Assembly: GCF_963576675.1 (NCBI RefSeq)
Contig: NC_088913.1
Coordinates: 21,464,001 to 21,528,000, forward strand
Origin: Euphorbia lathyris
Lineage: Eukaryota; Streptophyta; Magnoliopsida; Malpighiales; Euphorbiaceae
Direction: 5' to 3'
DNA length: 64,000 nucleotides
Made by a program: the position numbers and the translations under genes. The notes beneath the pieces are model-generated. The model did not search any database. It was not told the origin of the DNA and was given only the letters and a program-made list of their open reading frames with translations. The number at the start of each line of letters is the position of its first letter. Position 1 is the first letter of the stretch. Positions 11,895 through 23,675 of the stretch are shown here, piece by piece.

Positions 11895-12532
11895 TAGGCT
11901 TAATACGTCACCAGCTCTCTAAACTTGTCCATAATAGTAGATTGGCTTCCTGAACTTTGCAAGTGTCTCACCAGCTCCCTAAACTTGCTTATTTCGTATC
12001 ACTAGCTCCCTAAACTTGTCCATAAAAATTGATTAGCTCCCTGAACTTTGCAAGTGTTTCACTAGCTCCCTAAACTTGCTTATTCTGTAACAACTATATA
12101 CAAAAACCATAATATTAACTCGGATTAAGGTGCAAAAATACCCCTAATATTTTGTGTTAGGAGTAGTTTTACTCCTAAACTCCGCCTGTGAGGGTTACTT
12201 GGTGGAAGCCCGGACAAAGGAGGAGGATTGCGGTAGGTTTGTGGCGGCCAGTGTAAAACTTAGCCACATCTTATGACATGAACCATACTATGAATACCGT
12301 TGGGGCGTTACCTACTCAGCGACGCGCTGCACTTCCTAGACCCGGGTGTAGTGATAAATGTGCAAGGGTTGCTAGGTCGTCGCCCCAAAGGCACGCCACC
12401 CCAGGACCCGGGAGTGGTGTCAAATATGCAAGGGTTGCAGGTAAATAAGCTAGTCCACGGTAATGGTAGGGGTAGGGTAGGGGTAGGGGTAAGGGTAGTA
12501 GGTTACGCTTTGGGACATGGAACATAGGTTCT

Positions 12533-13228
12533 TTGACAGGAAGATTAGCTGAAATTGTAGATGTTATGAAGAGGAGAAGAATAAATATAATGTGCCTACA
12601 AGCAACCAAGTGGGTTGGAGCCAAGGCTAGAGAGATAGCTCCTTGGGGTTATAAGCTTTGGTACTCAGGAAAGGATAAAGGTAGAAATGGAGTAGGTATT
12701 CTTATTGATAGGGAGTATATTGATTATGTAGTAGCGGTGTCTAGGAAGAGCGATAGAATTATGAGTGTCAAGCTAGTGACAGGGGATGAGGTTGTGAATA
12801 TCATTAGTGCATATGCGCCATAAATAGGATTAGATGTCTCTATAAGATAAGCTTTTTGGGAGGACTTAGAGGAAGTGGTGCAACAGGTTCCTAGGGATGA
12901 AAAAATGGTACTGGGGGGTCATCTCAATGGACACGTGGGTTCTAGGCGAGATGGGTTTGCGAGTGTTCATGGAGGGTATGGTTTTGGAGATAAGAATGAA
13001 GCAGGAAATGATATTTTGGAATTCGTATCAGCCTATGACTTGAGTATCATGAACACATGGTTTATGAAGAGAACATCCCACTTAGTGACTTATCGGAGTG
13101 GTGGTAATGCGAGCCAAATTGACTTCTTCTTAGTAAGGAGTTCTTGGAGAAAGAGTTATATTGATTGTAAGGTGATCCCTGGTGAGAGTACGACAACCCA
13201 ACATAGAGTAGAGGTGCTTGATTTTTGA
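12533..13228 (+). pseudogene. RTE endonuclease (APE-like) domain, degraded
   Basis: One frame with internal stops at about 12821 and 12848. The order is the APE-type nuclease of RTE LINEs: MCLQATKWVGAKA, then GVGILIDREY, VVNIISAYAP, LGGHLNGHVG, the GNDILEFVSAYDL segment and SQIDFFLVR. The enzyme nicks the target DNA to prime reverse transcription. Two catalytic positions are changed: the family's LQETKW Glu is Ala here, and the Asp of G-D-L/F-N-G is His. With these changes and the stops, no function is expected. Related open frames in plants are often annotated 'craniofacial development protein 2-like'. Confidence 0.8.
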
Positions 13229-13288
13229 AGTAGGAAATGTATAAGAAAACAAACACCACAAGTAGAGACTAAGATTAAGTGGTGGAAA

Positions 13289-15141
13289 TTGCAAGGAGAG
13301 AATCAACAAAATTTTGTGGATGAGATGATCAAAAAAGATGTTTGGACTTGTAATATGGATTTAGATATAGATTCGATATGGACTAAGATGGAGCATAGTA
13401 TAAGGGAAGTAGCGAAGGAAGTTCTAGGGGAATGTAAAGGTAGCATGCCACCGGGTAAGGACACATCTTGGTGGACAGAAGAAGTACGACAAGCAGTAAA
13501 GAGTAAGCGAGAATCCTATAAAATATTGGGGAAATGTAGGAGTGACGAGAACTACGAAAAATACAAAGAGGCTAAAAGGGAAGTAAAGAAGGTCATACGA
13601 GATGCTAGAGCAAAGGTGAATTGGGATCTGTATAACAGATTGGATACGAAAGAAGGGGAAAGAGACATATATAGAATTGCTCGGATGAGAGATAGGAAGA
13701 CGCGAGATCTCGGAAAAGTTAAATGTGTGAAGGATGTGGACCAGAAAGTCCTAGTTGGAGATAAGGATATCAAGGAACGATGGAGGTCCTATTTTGATGA
13801 CTTATTTAATGGAGATTGCAGACAAGATGTTGGAGATATAAGTATCCATCACGATATGATAAATCATGAATGCATGCGGAGAATTCAAAAGGGTGAAGTC
13901 AAAATGGCATTAAGTAAGATGAAGTTGAAGAAAGCAGTAGGACCTGATGGCATCCCTATTGAGATTTAGAGATGTTTGGGAGAAAGAGGAATCGAATGGT
14001 TGACGACGTTCTTCAACAAAATTTGGAGAAACAATAAGATGCCATCAGAATGGAGGAAAAGTACATTAATCCCTTTGTATAAGAACAAAGGCGATGTCCA
14101 AGATTGTGCCAACTATCGGGGAATCAAATTAATGAGTCACACTATGAAACTTTGGGAGCGAGTGATCCAACAAAGGCTAAGGAGGATGGTGAAGATCTCA
14201 GAAAACCAGTTTGGCTTTATGCCGGAAAGATCAACTATGGAAGCCATCCATCTAATGAGACAATTAATGGAGCACTATCGAAATAAGAAGAAAGACTTGC
14301 ATATGGTTTTCATTGACTTAGAGAAAGCATATGATAAGGTACCAAGGGAAGTACTTTGGTGGGCCTTGATAAGGAAAGACATTTCGCGGAAATATATTGA
14401 CATTATAAAGGACATGTATGAGGGAGCATGCACGAGTGTACGTAATAGTTTTGGGAAGACTGAAGAGTTTCCTATTAGGATTGGAGTGCATCAAGGTTCC
14501 GCACTAAGCCCATTTCTTTTTGCAATCGTTATGGATGAACTAACAAGTTCACTTCAAGATGGTATACCATGGTGCATGCTGTTTGCAGATGATATTGTGT
14601 TGGTTGATGAGACGTTTGAAGGAGTGAAGAGGAAGTTGGAACTATGGAGACAAACTCTAGAATCTAGAGGCTTTAAGTTGAGCAGAAGTAAGACAAAATA
14701 TTTGGAGTGTAAGTTTAGCGGCCATAGGAGTAGGGAGGCAGGGACAATCACCCTAGATGGGAGAGTTGTTCAGGCTTCAGATTGCTTCCGGTATTTAGGA
14801 TCTATTATCCAAATGGATGGAGAAGTAGATGGAGATGTTGCTCATAGGATTAAAGCTGGTTGGTCGAAGTGGAAGAGTGCTATTTCCTTTGTGACCCCGG
14901 TATGCCTAATAGATTGAAGGGGAAATTCTACCGGATGGCAATTAGACCACCATTGTTATATGGTACGGAGTGTTGGGCAGTGAAACACTACCACATCCAT
15001 AAGATGTCGGTGGAGGAGATACGTATGTTGAGATGGATGTGTGGTCATACGAGAAAGGATCGGGTGAGTAATGAAATAATTAGCACAAAAGTGGGGGTCA
15101 CATCTATTGAGAATAAAATGAGAGAAAACCGACTAAGGTGG
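13289..15141 (+). pseudogene. RTE reverse transcriptase, degraded and interrupted
   Basis: Same frame as the endonuclease up to a stop at 13967-13969, then open to about 14885, where a one-base shift moves the frame (the continuation runs 14860-15141). RT blocks are in order: [59 protein letters not shown], the [13 protein letters not shown] block, [20 protein letters not shown] and the catalytic FADD at about 14583-14594. The protein is cut at RENRLRW by the gypsy insertion at 15142; its last 70 codons lie at 28993-29202. Two stops or shifts plus the insertion make it non-functional. Confidence 0.85.
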
Positions 15142-16413
15142 TGTTAGCGATATTTTGTGAATATGCTAATTTTCAACCTTGTCACGTGTGGTTAGGGTGC
15201 GGGCATGCCAGAGAAGATTACTTCTCAATTAAAATGGTTAAGTTTATGGAAATTACGCGCCAAAACTTGAAATCTAATCGAAGCGATTGGCGAGGGACGC
15301 AAGGATTGAAAAAGTCCCTCTTGGGTCTCTAGCGCCGTTATAGAAACTTTGGTAGATAAATTGTTTTATTTAAGCTAATGTGAATAAATTGAAGACGTGA
15401 AAAATAAAGAAATTGAAAGATGCGAAATTGACGCAAGATTTGGTGAAAATTGGTATTTTATTGATGAATAAGTGTTTGAAACATGAAATTGGAAATGAAT
15501 TACAATTGAGAAATTTCTATATTAAACATATAGGTAATCAATTGAATTGGAACAAACAAATCAATACAAAGAATTGAAATGCGATAAAATAAATTGAAAT
15601 TCAACAACAAACTCGGAGCCACAATAGCTATCTCAGATTGAAGTTGAATTTTGGTGTAGGTGCCAGGTCCTCGGAGAGCTGCAACCGGTCGGGCCCGTAC
15701 GGTATGTGCTTTGTGCAATGACTAAACGTTGGTAGGCAAATGGGGCAGATTTAACCCTCAATTTCGGGAGGCTCGTTTGGATGCTTAAGAACACGGAATT
15801 GGACGAGTAAATAGGCTAAATTTAACTTCGGGAAGTCAGGACAACTTTCTATAAGGGATCGAAGGCTAAAACGGATTCTAAATGGACGGAATCTGGCTTT
15901 GAAAACAACTAGTCGAATCTGGGAAATTCTGGGCAGAATAGCTAAAAGAATTTGGGGTACAAAGATCAGCTTGTAAACGAAGTTTCTGGACACGGAATTG
16001 AGTGAATCAAAAGGCTAGATCGAAATTCAGGACGTTAGGAACAACTTTGTCGAAGGGATCGAAGGCAAACAATAACGTTAAATGGACAGAATTGGGCTTT
16101 GGAAAAGGATGGACGAACCTGGAAAATTATTTTAGAAAGGAAATTCTAATTGAAAACTTGAGCAGAGTAACGACTTAGAAACACTAATTTGAGTCGAGAA
16201 AGTTGAAAAGAGGCTTTTGGAACTTGAATTGAAGCTAAAGGAAGCTAAAGGAGGGACTGAAGCTACGAAAAATGATGAACGAAAGGAAGAACTTGAAGAA
16301 CTAAGAACGAAAGAACTTAAGAACTAAAGAACAAAACTAAGGATTAAGCATTGGAGCTTGAGAGAGGGGTTTTGTTGTGTGTTGAGTGTGATTTTTAATG
16401 AAGGGGAGGGGGT

Positions 16414-16423
16414 CTATTTATAG
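16414..16423 (-). promoter_or_regulatory. G1 3' LTR TATA box
   Basis: CTATAAATAG on the minus strand, a near-ideal plant TATA box; the identical box is at 28350-28359 in the other LTR. Confidence 0.75.
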
Positions 16424-16612
16424 TATTTTGGAGTGGTATTTTGGTAATTATTCAGTGGCATTTTGGTAATTATTCACCAACTAACTCTAACCAACTAACT
16501 TAACTTCCTCAACTTCCTCCAACTACCACTAACCACCAATGCCACATCATCCCACTACCTCAACTTCCTCAAACTGCTGTTGACTCCTTCCAACTGCTGC
16601 CGGAAGAGACGA

Positions 16613-16905
16613 TACGCCCCGTGTATTCTTGGTTACGCCCCGCGTAGTGCAGCTTCTAGAGTTGGCGCGTTTTGTTGATGGTGCATATGTGTGGCGTACT
16701 TGGCATTACGTCCCGCGTAAGGAAGTATGTCCTGCGTATGAGAATGGATGCCCCGCGTATTGGAGCTTCTGATCTCGAAACGCCTTGTTGCCAAGTTTTA
16801 CGCGTGGCGTCCCTGAGGTTACGTCCCGCGTATTGGAGCCTCTGAAGCAGACCTTCTCTGGTTGCTTGATCTATGCCCCGCGTATTGGAAGACACACCCT
16901 GCGTA
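16613..16905 (-). promoter_or_regulatory. Array of ten TACGC-N3-GCGTA dyads in G1 U3
   Basis: Ten 13-bp dyads start at 16613, 16634, 16686, 16707, 16726, 16747, 16799, 16820, 16872 and 16893. Start-to-start distances are 21, 52, 21, 19, 21, 52, 21, 52 and 21 bp, so the motifs come as doublets 21 bp apart inside a 73-bp repeat. Most changes are CG to TG or CA, as expected from decay of methylated cytosine. The array lies about 190 bp upstream of the TATA box in the transcription direction. Confidence 0.85.
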
Positions 16906-17044
16906 GTGCCGGACTTTCTCATTGGTTGGCGGTTAGTTTACAAGTGTATTATTTTCTAGACAAAAATAGAAACTATACCCTAAATTAAACATAAGCTTTC
17001 TATATACATAAAAATAAAATTTATTTTATTTTGGGCCAACAATT

Positions 17045-17058
17045 GCCCCCCTCTTTTG
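17045..17058 (-). other. G1 polypurine tract
   Basis: On minus it reads AAAAGAGGGGGGCAAT, ending next to the LTR's TGTTGG start. It is the plus-strand primer for element DNA synthesis and sits at the expected place, confirming minus orientation. Confidence 0.8.
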
Positions 17059-17136
17059 TGTATAAATTGACTATAATTGAAAATTTGTACACAAAAGAAT
17101 GTATTTAGGATTTTTTGAACCATTTATTTATTTTTT

Positions 17137-19839
17137 TTATACCAATTGCATCAATCTCCTGGAGGCTTCGACTCCGTTTGAGTAGGTTTTGAATGGTTTC
17201 TCGTTTTCCCGGACAACTTCCACGTCCTCTCCTTTCCAAAATAGAAGGAGTTGGTGCAAAGATGATGGGATGCATGAGTTGGAGTGAATCCAATCCCTTC
17301 CTAAAAGCGCTTGATAGCTTGCAGTTGAATTTACTACGAAGAAAGCAACCATGGTGGTGTGAGAGCCAATGGTGAGATCCAAAGGTAAGACACCGTATGT
17401 CTTCGTGATTTCTCCCGTAAAGGCTGAAACTGATGCCTCTGATGAGATTATGTCTTCCTTCGATTTGCCTAGAGCCAAGACCGTCTTCATTGGCATGATG
17501 TTAACAGCTGATCCATTGTCGATGAGCACTCTGGATATTGTTTTGGCATCTATATGAGCCTTAACGTATAAAGGTTTATTGTGGCGAGTCATCATTGGAG
17601 TGGGCTTGTCAAAGTAAACCCTCCTTATAGCGTCTTCGACGGACGTCTTCGGCGCTAGATCTTCTTGCTCTTTGTGCTCGAGCTTAGGGGCTTCCTTCTT
17701 AGTGCCTTCGCCTCTAAAATTTGAAGGTAAGGTCAAAGAGGTGGTTGCACAATCTGTCTGGATGATGAAATCCCCCACACGGATTTGGATGCTCTTTTCT
17801 TGGTTTTTGCTTTTTTCTTTTGCGTCACTAGGGCTAATGCTGGATGATTCCCTTTGACTATTTCTTTTGTCTGCCTCTCTTTTTCTTAATTTTATTTTCG
17901 CATTTTTTGAGAGATGTCTTGGGAACTTCTTATGGTTGATTATCTGCCATTGGTCGATGGGTGATGTCTTTGGAGGCTTCACAAAACGTGGTCGTTGTTG
18001 TTGCGTATCCTTCTTCTTTGGGCCCTTCGAACTCTCCTTCGACTTAGATGTTGATGATATCGCCTTTGGTACCCAAACTCGCCGAGTCCTTGGGTTGGAA
18101 CACTCTTTTCCCTTGCCCCCCCACACTAGTGAAGTGGCATTGATCATGTTGGCCACCGGGAATGGATCATCATCGATCAATATGCTTTCCTTCTTTTTCG
18201 GGAATTGGAGTATCCCGCGGTTTATCCTATCCTGCACGGCATTTCTAAAACTAAAACAAGTTTGAGTATTATGGCTCCAGTTGTCGTGATACTTGCAATA
18301 GTCTCATCCACGTATTTCTTCTTTAGCTGGAATCACATGTCTAGGTGGTAGTGTGATGAACTTTTCCTTCAACAAATAATCGAAGATTTCTTCCGTCTTT
18401 GAGACGTCGAAAGTGTACTGAGTGGTTGGACTCCTTTTGACTACGTCTGGTGTCTTAGGGTTCTTTAACAAACTGGGGCACATCCGAGATCCGGTGTTTG
18501 CTAAATCGGCAATAGCTACCTCATGTGTTTGCATATTTTCTTGATAGCTCCCCATAGTGCTCTTTTTTCGCCAATGATCCTCCTTCATCAACTCTTCGTA
18601 CTCAGATACTTTAGCTACCAACTCATAATAATCATGGAAGTCGATCCCTTGGAATTTCTTTCGGTTTTCGAATTCCAAGCCTCGTTGAGCAATTTTTACA
18701 AATTCGACTTCGGGAATGTTGATTCGACATCGATGTCGCATCTTCTTAAATCTATTAATGAAATTTTCGACCGGTTCCCCATGTTGTTGCACTACATGGG
18801 AAAGTTCTACCACACATACATCGGGCTCCGTTCGATAGAATTGGTTATGGAAAAGCCTTTCCATTTGTTCCCATCCATGAATGGACCCGGATGGCAAAGT
18901 GGTGTACCAAGAGAACGCTGGTCCTGTTAATGATCTTGGGAATAAGCGTAAGCGCAACATGTCGAAGTTCATAGCCATGCTCAAACCACTGCATTGAAAG
19001 GTGAAGCGTGCCACATGCTCTATGGTGGATTGCCCTTCCTCTCCTGAAAACAAGGTGAAATCAGGGACTCTAAAGTTGTGAGGTAAGGGATATAGTTGAT
19101 CGTACTGCCGTGGATACGGTTTTTGGAACTCGGGTCGGTACACCTCCCTTACGGCTGGCCCATAAATCTCTTGGACGATGCTTCTTATGCGTTCGGCCTC
19201 TCCCAAGTTGTTGGTGGGCTCCATGCGTGTGTGCATCGTCCGTTGTGGGTGAAAGCTGGTTCCTCTCCCATTGCCCCCCATATTACGAGTATGGTTTTCC
19301 TCATAGTATTCGGCATGGTTACTAGGCCCGATATGAGACCTGAACTTTTGTTGAGGTGGTGGGACTTGAACGGGTTCTGGGCTGATCCTATCACCGCGCT
19401 CATTAAACCTGAGGTTTTCTTCTCGAATTGGTGGAGGAGTATACCTCTCACCGGTGCCTGAGATCGGCGTTCCTTTTCCGTTGCCTGCCGGTCCTTGAGA
19501 TGTTGACTTTTGTGAGAACAGCTCGGCACATTTTTTTGGGATTTTGTCGATTTCTCCGGTTAAATCGACAATCCTCTCCTCGAGAGCCGGAACCTTGTTG
19601 GAATTGTTTACCGCCTCATTGCTAGTTTTGAACAGGGTCTCATTGATAGCTTGCATTGCGTTGCATATAACCTCATGATTCTCTTTCATGGTTTGTGAAA
19701 ATCCATGTAGGAATTGGCTGATTTGCTTCTCCATACTGGCTAATAGTGGTGTTATGTCGAATATGGGTGGGCCTTGAGGTGGTTGTTGGTTTGCACTTCC
19801 GCTATTGCTCACGGTCTCGGCTACAAAGCCTTCAGGCAT
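17137..19839 (-). pseudogene. G1 gag-protease polyprotein, one in-frame stop
   Basis: One frame, 19839 to 17137, interrupted only by TGA at 18306-18304. Gag: proline-rich N-terminus, a retrotransposon gag core around FRVPDFTLFSGEEG...FHNQFY (about residues 255-345), then REEIRG* and C-K-Y-H-D...H-N-T-Q-T-C, an atypical zinc-knuckle-like segment. Protease: VLIDNGSAVNIMP carries the D-N-G variant of the aspartic site, with YQALLGRDW as the flap-side block. It stops at 17137, next to the polypurine tract; no RT or integrase follows. The TGA lies in a CGA-like context and could be a deaminated arginine codon. The frame is open upstream of the first ATG (19839) to about 19930, so the true start may be further upstream. 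Confidence 0.85.
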
Positions 19840-20097
19840 GCCGGGCTCATTGTTCTGATCTCGGGTCTGATTCTGACTTTCTTCTGGATTGGATGGAATT
19901 GGATCCTTCCCGGTGTTCTTCCTTGGAGTTAATGGTCGAGTTTAAACAAGAAAGGACAAGAAAATAAATGAATACTCATTAATGGAATAATAACATAACA
20001 TGAAAAAAAATTGGTTTGAGAACTGAATAAAAATATATACGCGGTACGAAAAGAAACAGGCTTTTAAAATTTTTGGCTAAGCTAAAACAAAACAAAG

Positions 20098-20402
20098 GTC
20101 CCACTGGGCGTGCCAAAAATTGTTAGCGTTAGCTAATAAATTTTGGTAAAGTGAAGTGGGGCGAGAAAAAAAATAAATGTGAATCGGGCTATAAAGAAAA
20201 GTTTTGAAATTTTTGGCAAAGCCTAAATAAAAGTAGTTTGTCCCACTGGGCGTGCCAAAAATTGTTAGCGATAGCTAATAAATTTTGGTAAAGTGGAAGT
20301 GGGATAACGAGTGTGAAGAGAAAAAATGTGTGTGATGGGTATTCAATTTTTGGTGAAGCCTAAAGAAAATGTCCCACTTGGCGTGCCAAAAATTGTTAGC
20401 GA
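20098..20402 (-). other. Three tandem copies of the G1 LTR-end/primer-site junction
   Basis: The junction sequence GCTAACAATTTTTGGCACGC followed by CCAGTGGGAC (minus strand) occurs at 20098-20128, 20240-20270 and 20371-20401. Only the last touches the LTR proper (LTR edge at 20394). TTTTTGGCACGCCCAGTGGGA is the primer-binding region used by a group of plant gypsy elements. Units are about 135 bp and each carries 20-30 bp of LTR-like sequence, so this is a tandem triplication of the leader start. Confidence 0.8.
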
Positions 20403-20470
20403 TATTTTGCGAATACGCTAATTTTCAACCTTGTCACGTGTGGTTAGGGTGCGGGTGTGCCAGAGAAGAT
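20394..20470 (-). repeat. G1 5' LTR, outer piece
   Basis: TGTTAGCGATATTTTGCG onward matches 15142-15217. It is interrupted at 20470 by the copia element. Confidence 0.9.
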
Positions 20471-21818
20471 TGTTGAAACACCTTTCCACAAGATTTTGAT
20501 TTGACAAAATTATTTAAGTATAATTAAATATTCTATAACACATTAAGTTTAAATGCTTTGATTTATTGTTACTAATGTGTTTGTTCAATGTTGAGTTTAT
20601 AATTGTTATAAGACACAAAGATCATAAGGCCCAAGCCCTATATGGAAGTCAAAGCCCAAGTCAAACAAGGCCAAGGCCACTCAGCCCGCGTGTTTCAAAA
20701 CGCCGCCGTTGAGTATTGAAACGCAGCTCAGCAATGAAGGATCGAGAAGATCCACGTAGACAACTTCGGCATGAAGCTGCTGAGCTGTCTCGACAAAACG
20801 TACAAGACAGCCGCTGACCACAAAGCAACTTCCAGACCAAGTATTTCCTCTTTTGGTAAAGAACAGAAGACACAGCAAACTGTCTGGGTGACATTACCCG
20901 ATTTGGAGGAACATACTGCCACACTGACCGAAGAACAGAAGATGCTGGAATCTGATTGGCTAAGAGAACTGCTGTGCAGACTAAGTGAAAGCGACATGAA
21001 GCCGTTTCCCTCCAACGGTTATTTCGAAATTCGAAATAACCAGAAGCTCTCACAGCTCTCTATAAATAGAGCATTCAGAATCTTCATTCAACAGAGAACT
21101 TTGAGCAAAAGCCGTTACGCTGACCAAACGTGTACAAAAGTTCTCCATCAAAAGCAAAGCAAATTCTTACACTACAAGCTCATTCATTTGTGTAAAAGTC
21201 TAGAGTGATTGATCCTCAATCATCTAAGGTGTTCTAGCAATTGTTGTTTAGGACAAATCTTAATCATTTGTAAGAATAGAAAGGAGAGGCTGAGTACTCG
21301 GTTTTAAGTACTCAGCGGAGAGATTAGGATTGAGTAGAAGTATAGAGGAAGGTACTCTTGTCATACTCAATTTCTGAATTGTAAAGGGTTTTCGAGTCTC
21401 TACCTTTAAAGAGCTCAGTAGTGAATTGGAAATCTCGGAACGTGTTCCAGGGACAGGACGTAGGCTTAGAAGAAGCCGAACCTGGATAACTTCGCTGAGT
21501 GAAGTATTTCTAACCCTTAACTCCTTAATATATTGCTTGCTTAATACAAACTAAAACTGACCAAGTAAAAGAGGTCAAGCTGAGTTGTGCGTTGCCAACG
21601 AATTAGTTCAGGAATAGACTCTAAGTGCTATTTTCTAACCTAAGCAATGAAACTGACCTAGTCACTAGTTGACTAAGCCAGTGTCTTGTCGATTGCTCAG
21701 CGCCGCTGTCATATAATCTTTTCTCAGAGAAAAGAAATCTGCCCTAATCATCTTAAAAGGTAAAATAGTTCCTAACCCCCCCTTGGAACTATATTTGCAA
21801 CCTTACAAGGGACCAACA
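20471..21818 (+). repeat. C1 5' LTR
   Basis: 1348 bp, TGTTGAAACA...GGGACCAACA. TATA box CTATAAATAG at 21060-21069. The last 64 bp are the same as 27085-27148. Confidence 0.9.
21017..21041. promoter_or_regulatory. 25-bp palindrome upstream of the C1 TATA box
   Basis: Arms GGTTATTTCGAA and TTCGAAATAACC (sharing a central A/T) form an almost perfect palindrome ending 19 bp before the TATA box at 21060. Confidence 0.7.
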
Positions 21819-21820
21819 AG

Positions 21821-21832
21821 TGGTATCAGAGC
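21821..21832 (+). other. C1 primer-binding site
   Basis: TGGTATCAGAGC, the complement of the 3' end of initiator methionine tRNA, two bases after the LTR. This is the usual primer of plant copia elements. Confidence 0.9.
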
Positions 21833-21880
21833 CTAAAAGCTCATTACTAAAGGTCTAACAACCTTGAGTTGATCCATACC

Positions 21881-23633
21881 ATGGGTGAAAACAGCACTCG
21901 GTTTCTCCCTGGAAACCAGACAACTCAGATATTACCTGAGGGGCTGTCCATTACAAGGCCTCCCCTATTCTTCGGGTCAAACTATACCTTTTGGAAGAAT
22001 AGGATGAAGAACTTCATTCAAGCTACAAACATGAGTGCCTGGCTATCTATAGTCCAAGGCCCGTTTATACCTGTGAAAGTTGTTGCTGGCCAGTCAGTTG
22101 TTAAAGCTGAGATTGAATGGACAGACGATGATCTCAAGAAGCTACAAAATCATGCTTCGGCTATAAATATGCTTCACTGTGCGCTGGATGCTGCAGAATA
22201 CAACAAAATATCAGGTTGTGAGTCAGCACAGGAGATCTGGAAGAAGCTGGAGGTGACCTACGAAGGAACCAACAAGGTGAAGGAGTCCAAGGTCAACCAG
22301 CAAATGAGATTGTATGAGCTGTTCGAAATGAACAATGATGAGGGGATTTCTGAGATGAATGCAAGATTCACCAACATCATTAATGAGCTCAAAAGACTTG
22401 GAAAAATCTTCACTGAAGAAGAACAAGTCAAGAAGATACTCAGAAGTCTTCCTAAGGACTGGCAAGCCAAGAAGACAGCCGTTGAAGAAGCTCAGGATTT
22501 AACCACCTATAAATATGATGAACTCATCGGCTCACTGCCGACCCATGAGATATCCATGAAGAATTTCGAGGTGAAAGAAAAATCCAAAGACAAGAAGCAA
22601 AAATCACTTGTTATGAAAGCTGACTCAACTGATGATGGCTCGACTGACGATGAGGAGGTGGCTATGTTCACAAGGAAAATGAAGAGGCTGTTCAAAAGAA
22701 ATGACAAATACTCCAAAAAGCCTTATAGAAAATTTGACAAGTATATGGCTGACTCAAGTGACAGCAAATTCAAGAAGGACAGCTCGAAGCCCATTACATG
22801 CTTTGAGTGCCATCAAACCGGCCACATCAAGTCAAGCTGCCCAATGCTGAGGAAAGACAAGAAGAATGGCAAGAAGTCAATGGTGGCAACATGGAGTGAC
22901 AGTGATGATTCTTCATCCACTGAAGCTGAGGCCACAGAGTCAGCGAAGTATGTTTCATGGCTGACGAACTTGCTGAGCCATGCATTTCTGAGCATGCTGA
23001 CCAATCTGATGAGTCAGATAATGATGAGCAATCTAATGAGGTAATCTCTCTCTCTCAACTCAGAAATGAAATGGGTAACGCCCTGAGTGATCTCTATACA
23101 CTTGTTAAAAAGTGTAACAAGAAGATTAAAGCACTCAGTCGGCGCTGTGATGAAGTAGAAGAGGTCAAACTGAGTGACCTCAGATATCTTCTTCAGGACA
23201 ACTCAGTTTTGCATGAAAATATGAAAACCATTCATGAGTCTGTCTCTGAAGTCCAGTCAGTTTCAAAGACACTGAGGAAGGATGTCACAACCATTCAAAA
23301 CCAATTAAAGGTTCCAAACAAAAACAATTTTCCGCTGAGAACTCAGTATCAAGGTACACAGTACCAAGGTACTCAGCAGAGACAAAATCCCCAACGAAGA
23401 GTCCAATGTGACTTTTGTGGGAAGTTAGGACACACCACTAAGGTGTGCTGGCACGCTCAGCACTAGGGTGCTGACAAGTCAGTAAAGAATCCTAAACAGA
23501 AGGTCAGTTGTGACTTCTGTGGAAAAAGTGGCCATACTATCAATATATGTCGCCACAAAATAAAATATGATGCTTTACCTGTTGAATCTAACAAGTCAGG
23601 ACCCAAAAAGAATTGGGTACCTAAAGGAAACTG
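21881..23633 (+). pseudogene. C1 gag, frameshifted
   Basis: Starts at ATG 21881 (MGENSTRFLPG). UBN2-type gag core through about residue 215 (WKNRMKNFIQ..., LEVTYEGTNKVKESK, LRSLPKDWQAKKTAVEEA), CCHC knuckle CFECHQTGHIKSSCP at about 22800, then a one-base shift near 22950. The other frame continues MADELAEPCISEH, a charged coiled-coil-like stretch, a second knuckle CDFCGKLGHTTKVC ending in a stop at 23464-23466, and a third, CDFCGKSGHTINIC, beyond it. Gag forms the particle that packages element RNA. One shift and one stop separate it into three pieces. Confidence 0.85.
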
Positions 23634-23675
23634 ATCAAAATGCAGGTAAGCCTGAGATGTGCCGAGAAGTAAAAA

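Larger units (their letters stand above)
15142..17041 (-). repeat. G1 3' LTR
   Basis: 1900 bp, TG...CA ends. On the minus strand: U3 with the dyad array (16613-16905), TATA box 16414-16423, then R/U5 ending CGCTAACA at 15142. It is very similar to 27149-28987 throughout, apart from scattered substitutions and a few short indels (for example around 28420). Confidence 0.9.

Noticed and set aside
12300..12624. Overlapping open frames on both strands at the RTE 5' end
   Set aside because: They cover the LINE leader and a short tandem repeat; the LINE protein explains the plus frame from 12533.
16656..16988. Open frames in the G1 LTR (repeated at 28602-28934)
   Set aside because: They translate the dyad array and differ between copies only as the DNA does; no family resemblance.
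20661..21208. Open frames on both strands of the C1 LTR
   Set aside because: They lie within the LTR, overlap the TATA region and have no domain; ordinary shadows.
21869..21880. Upstream start for C1 gag at 21869
   Set aside because: The codon there is TTG; the first ATG in frame is 21881 and fits the family's start.
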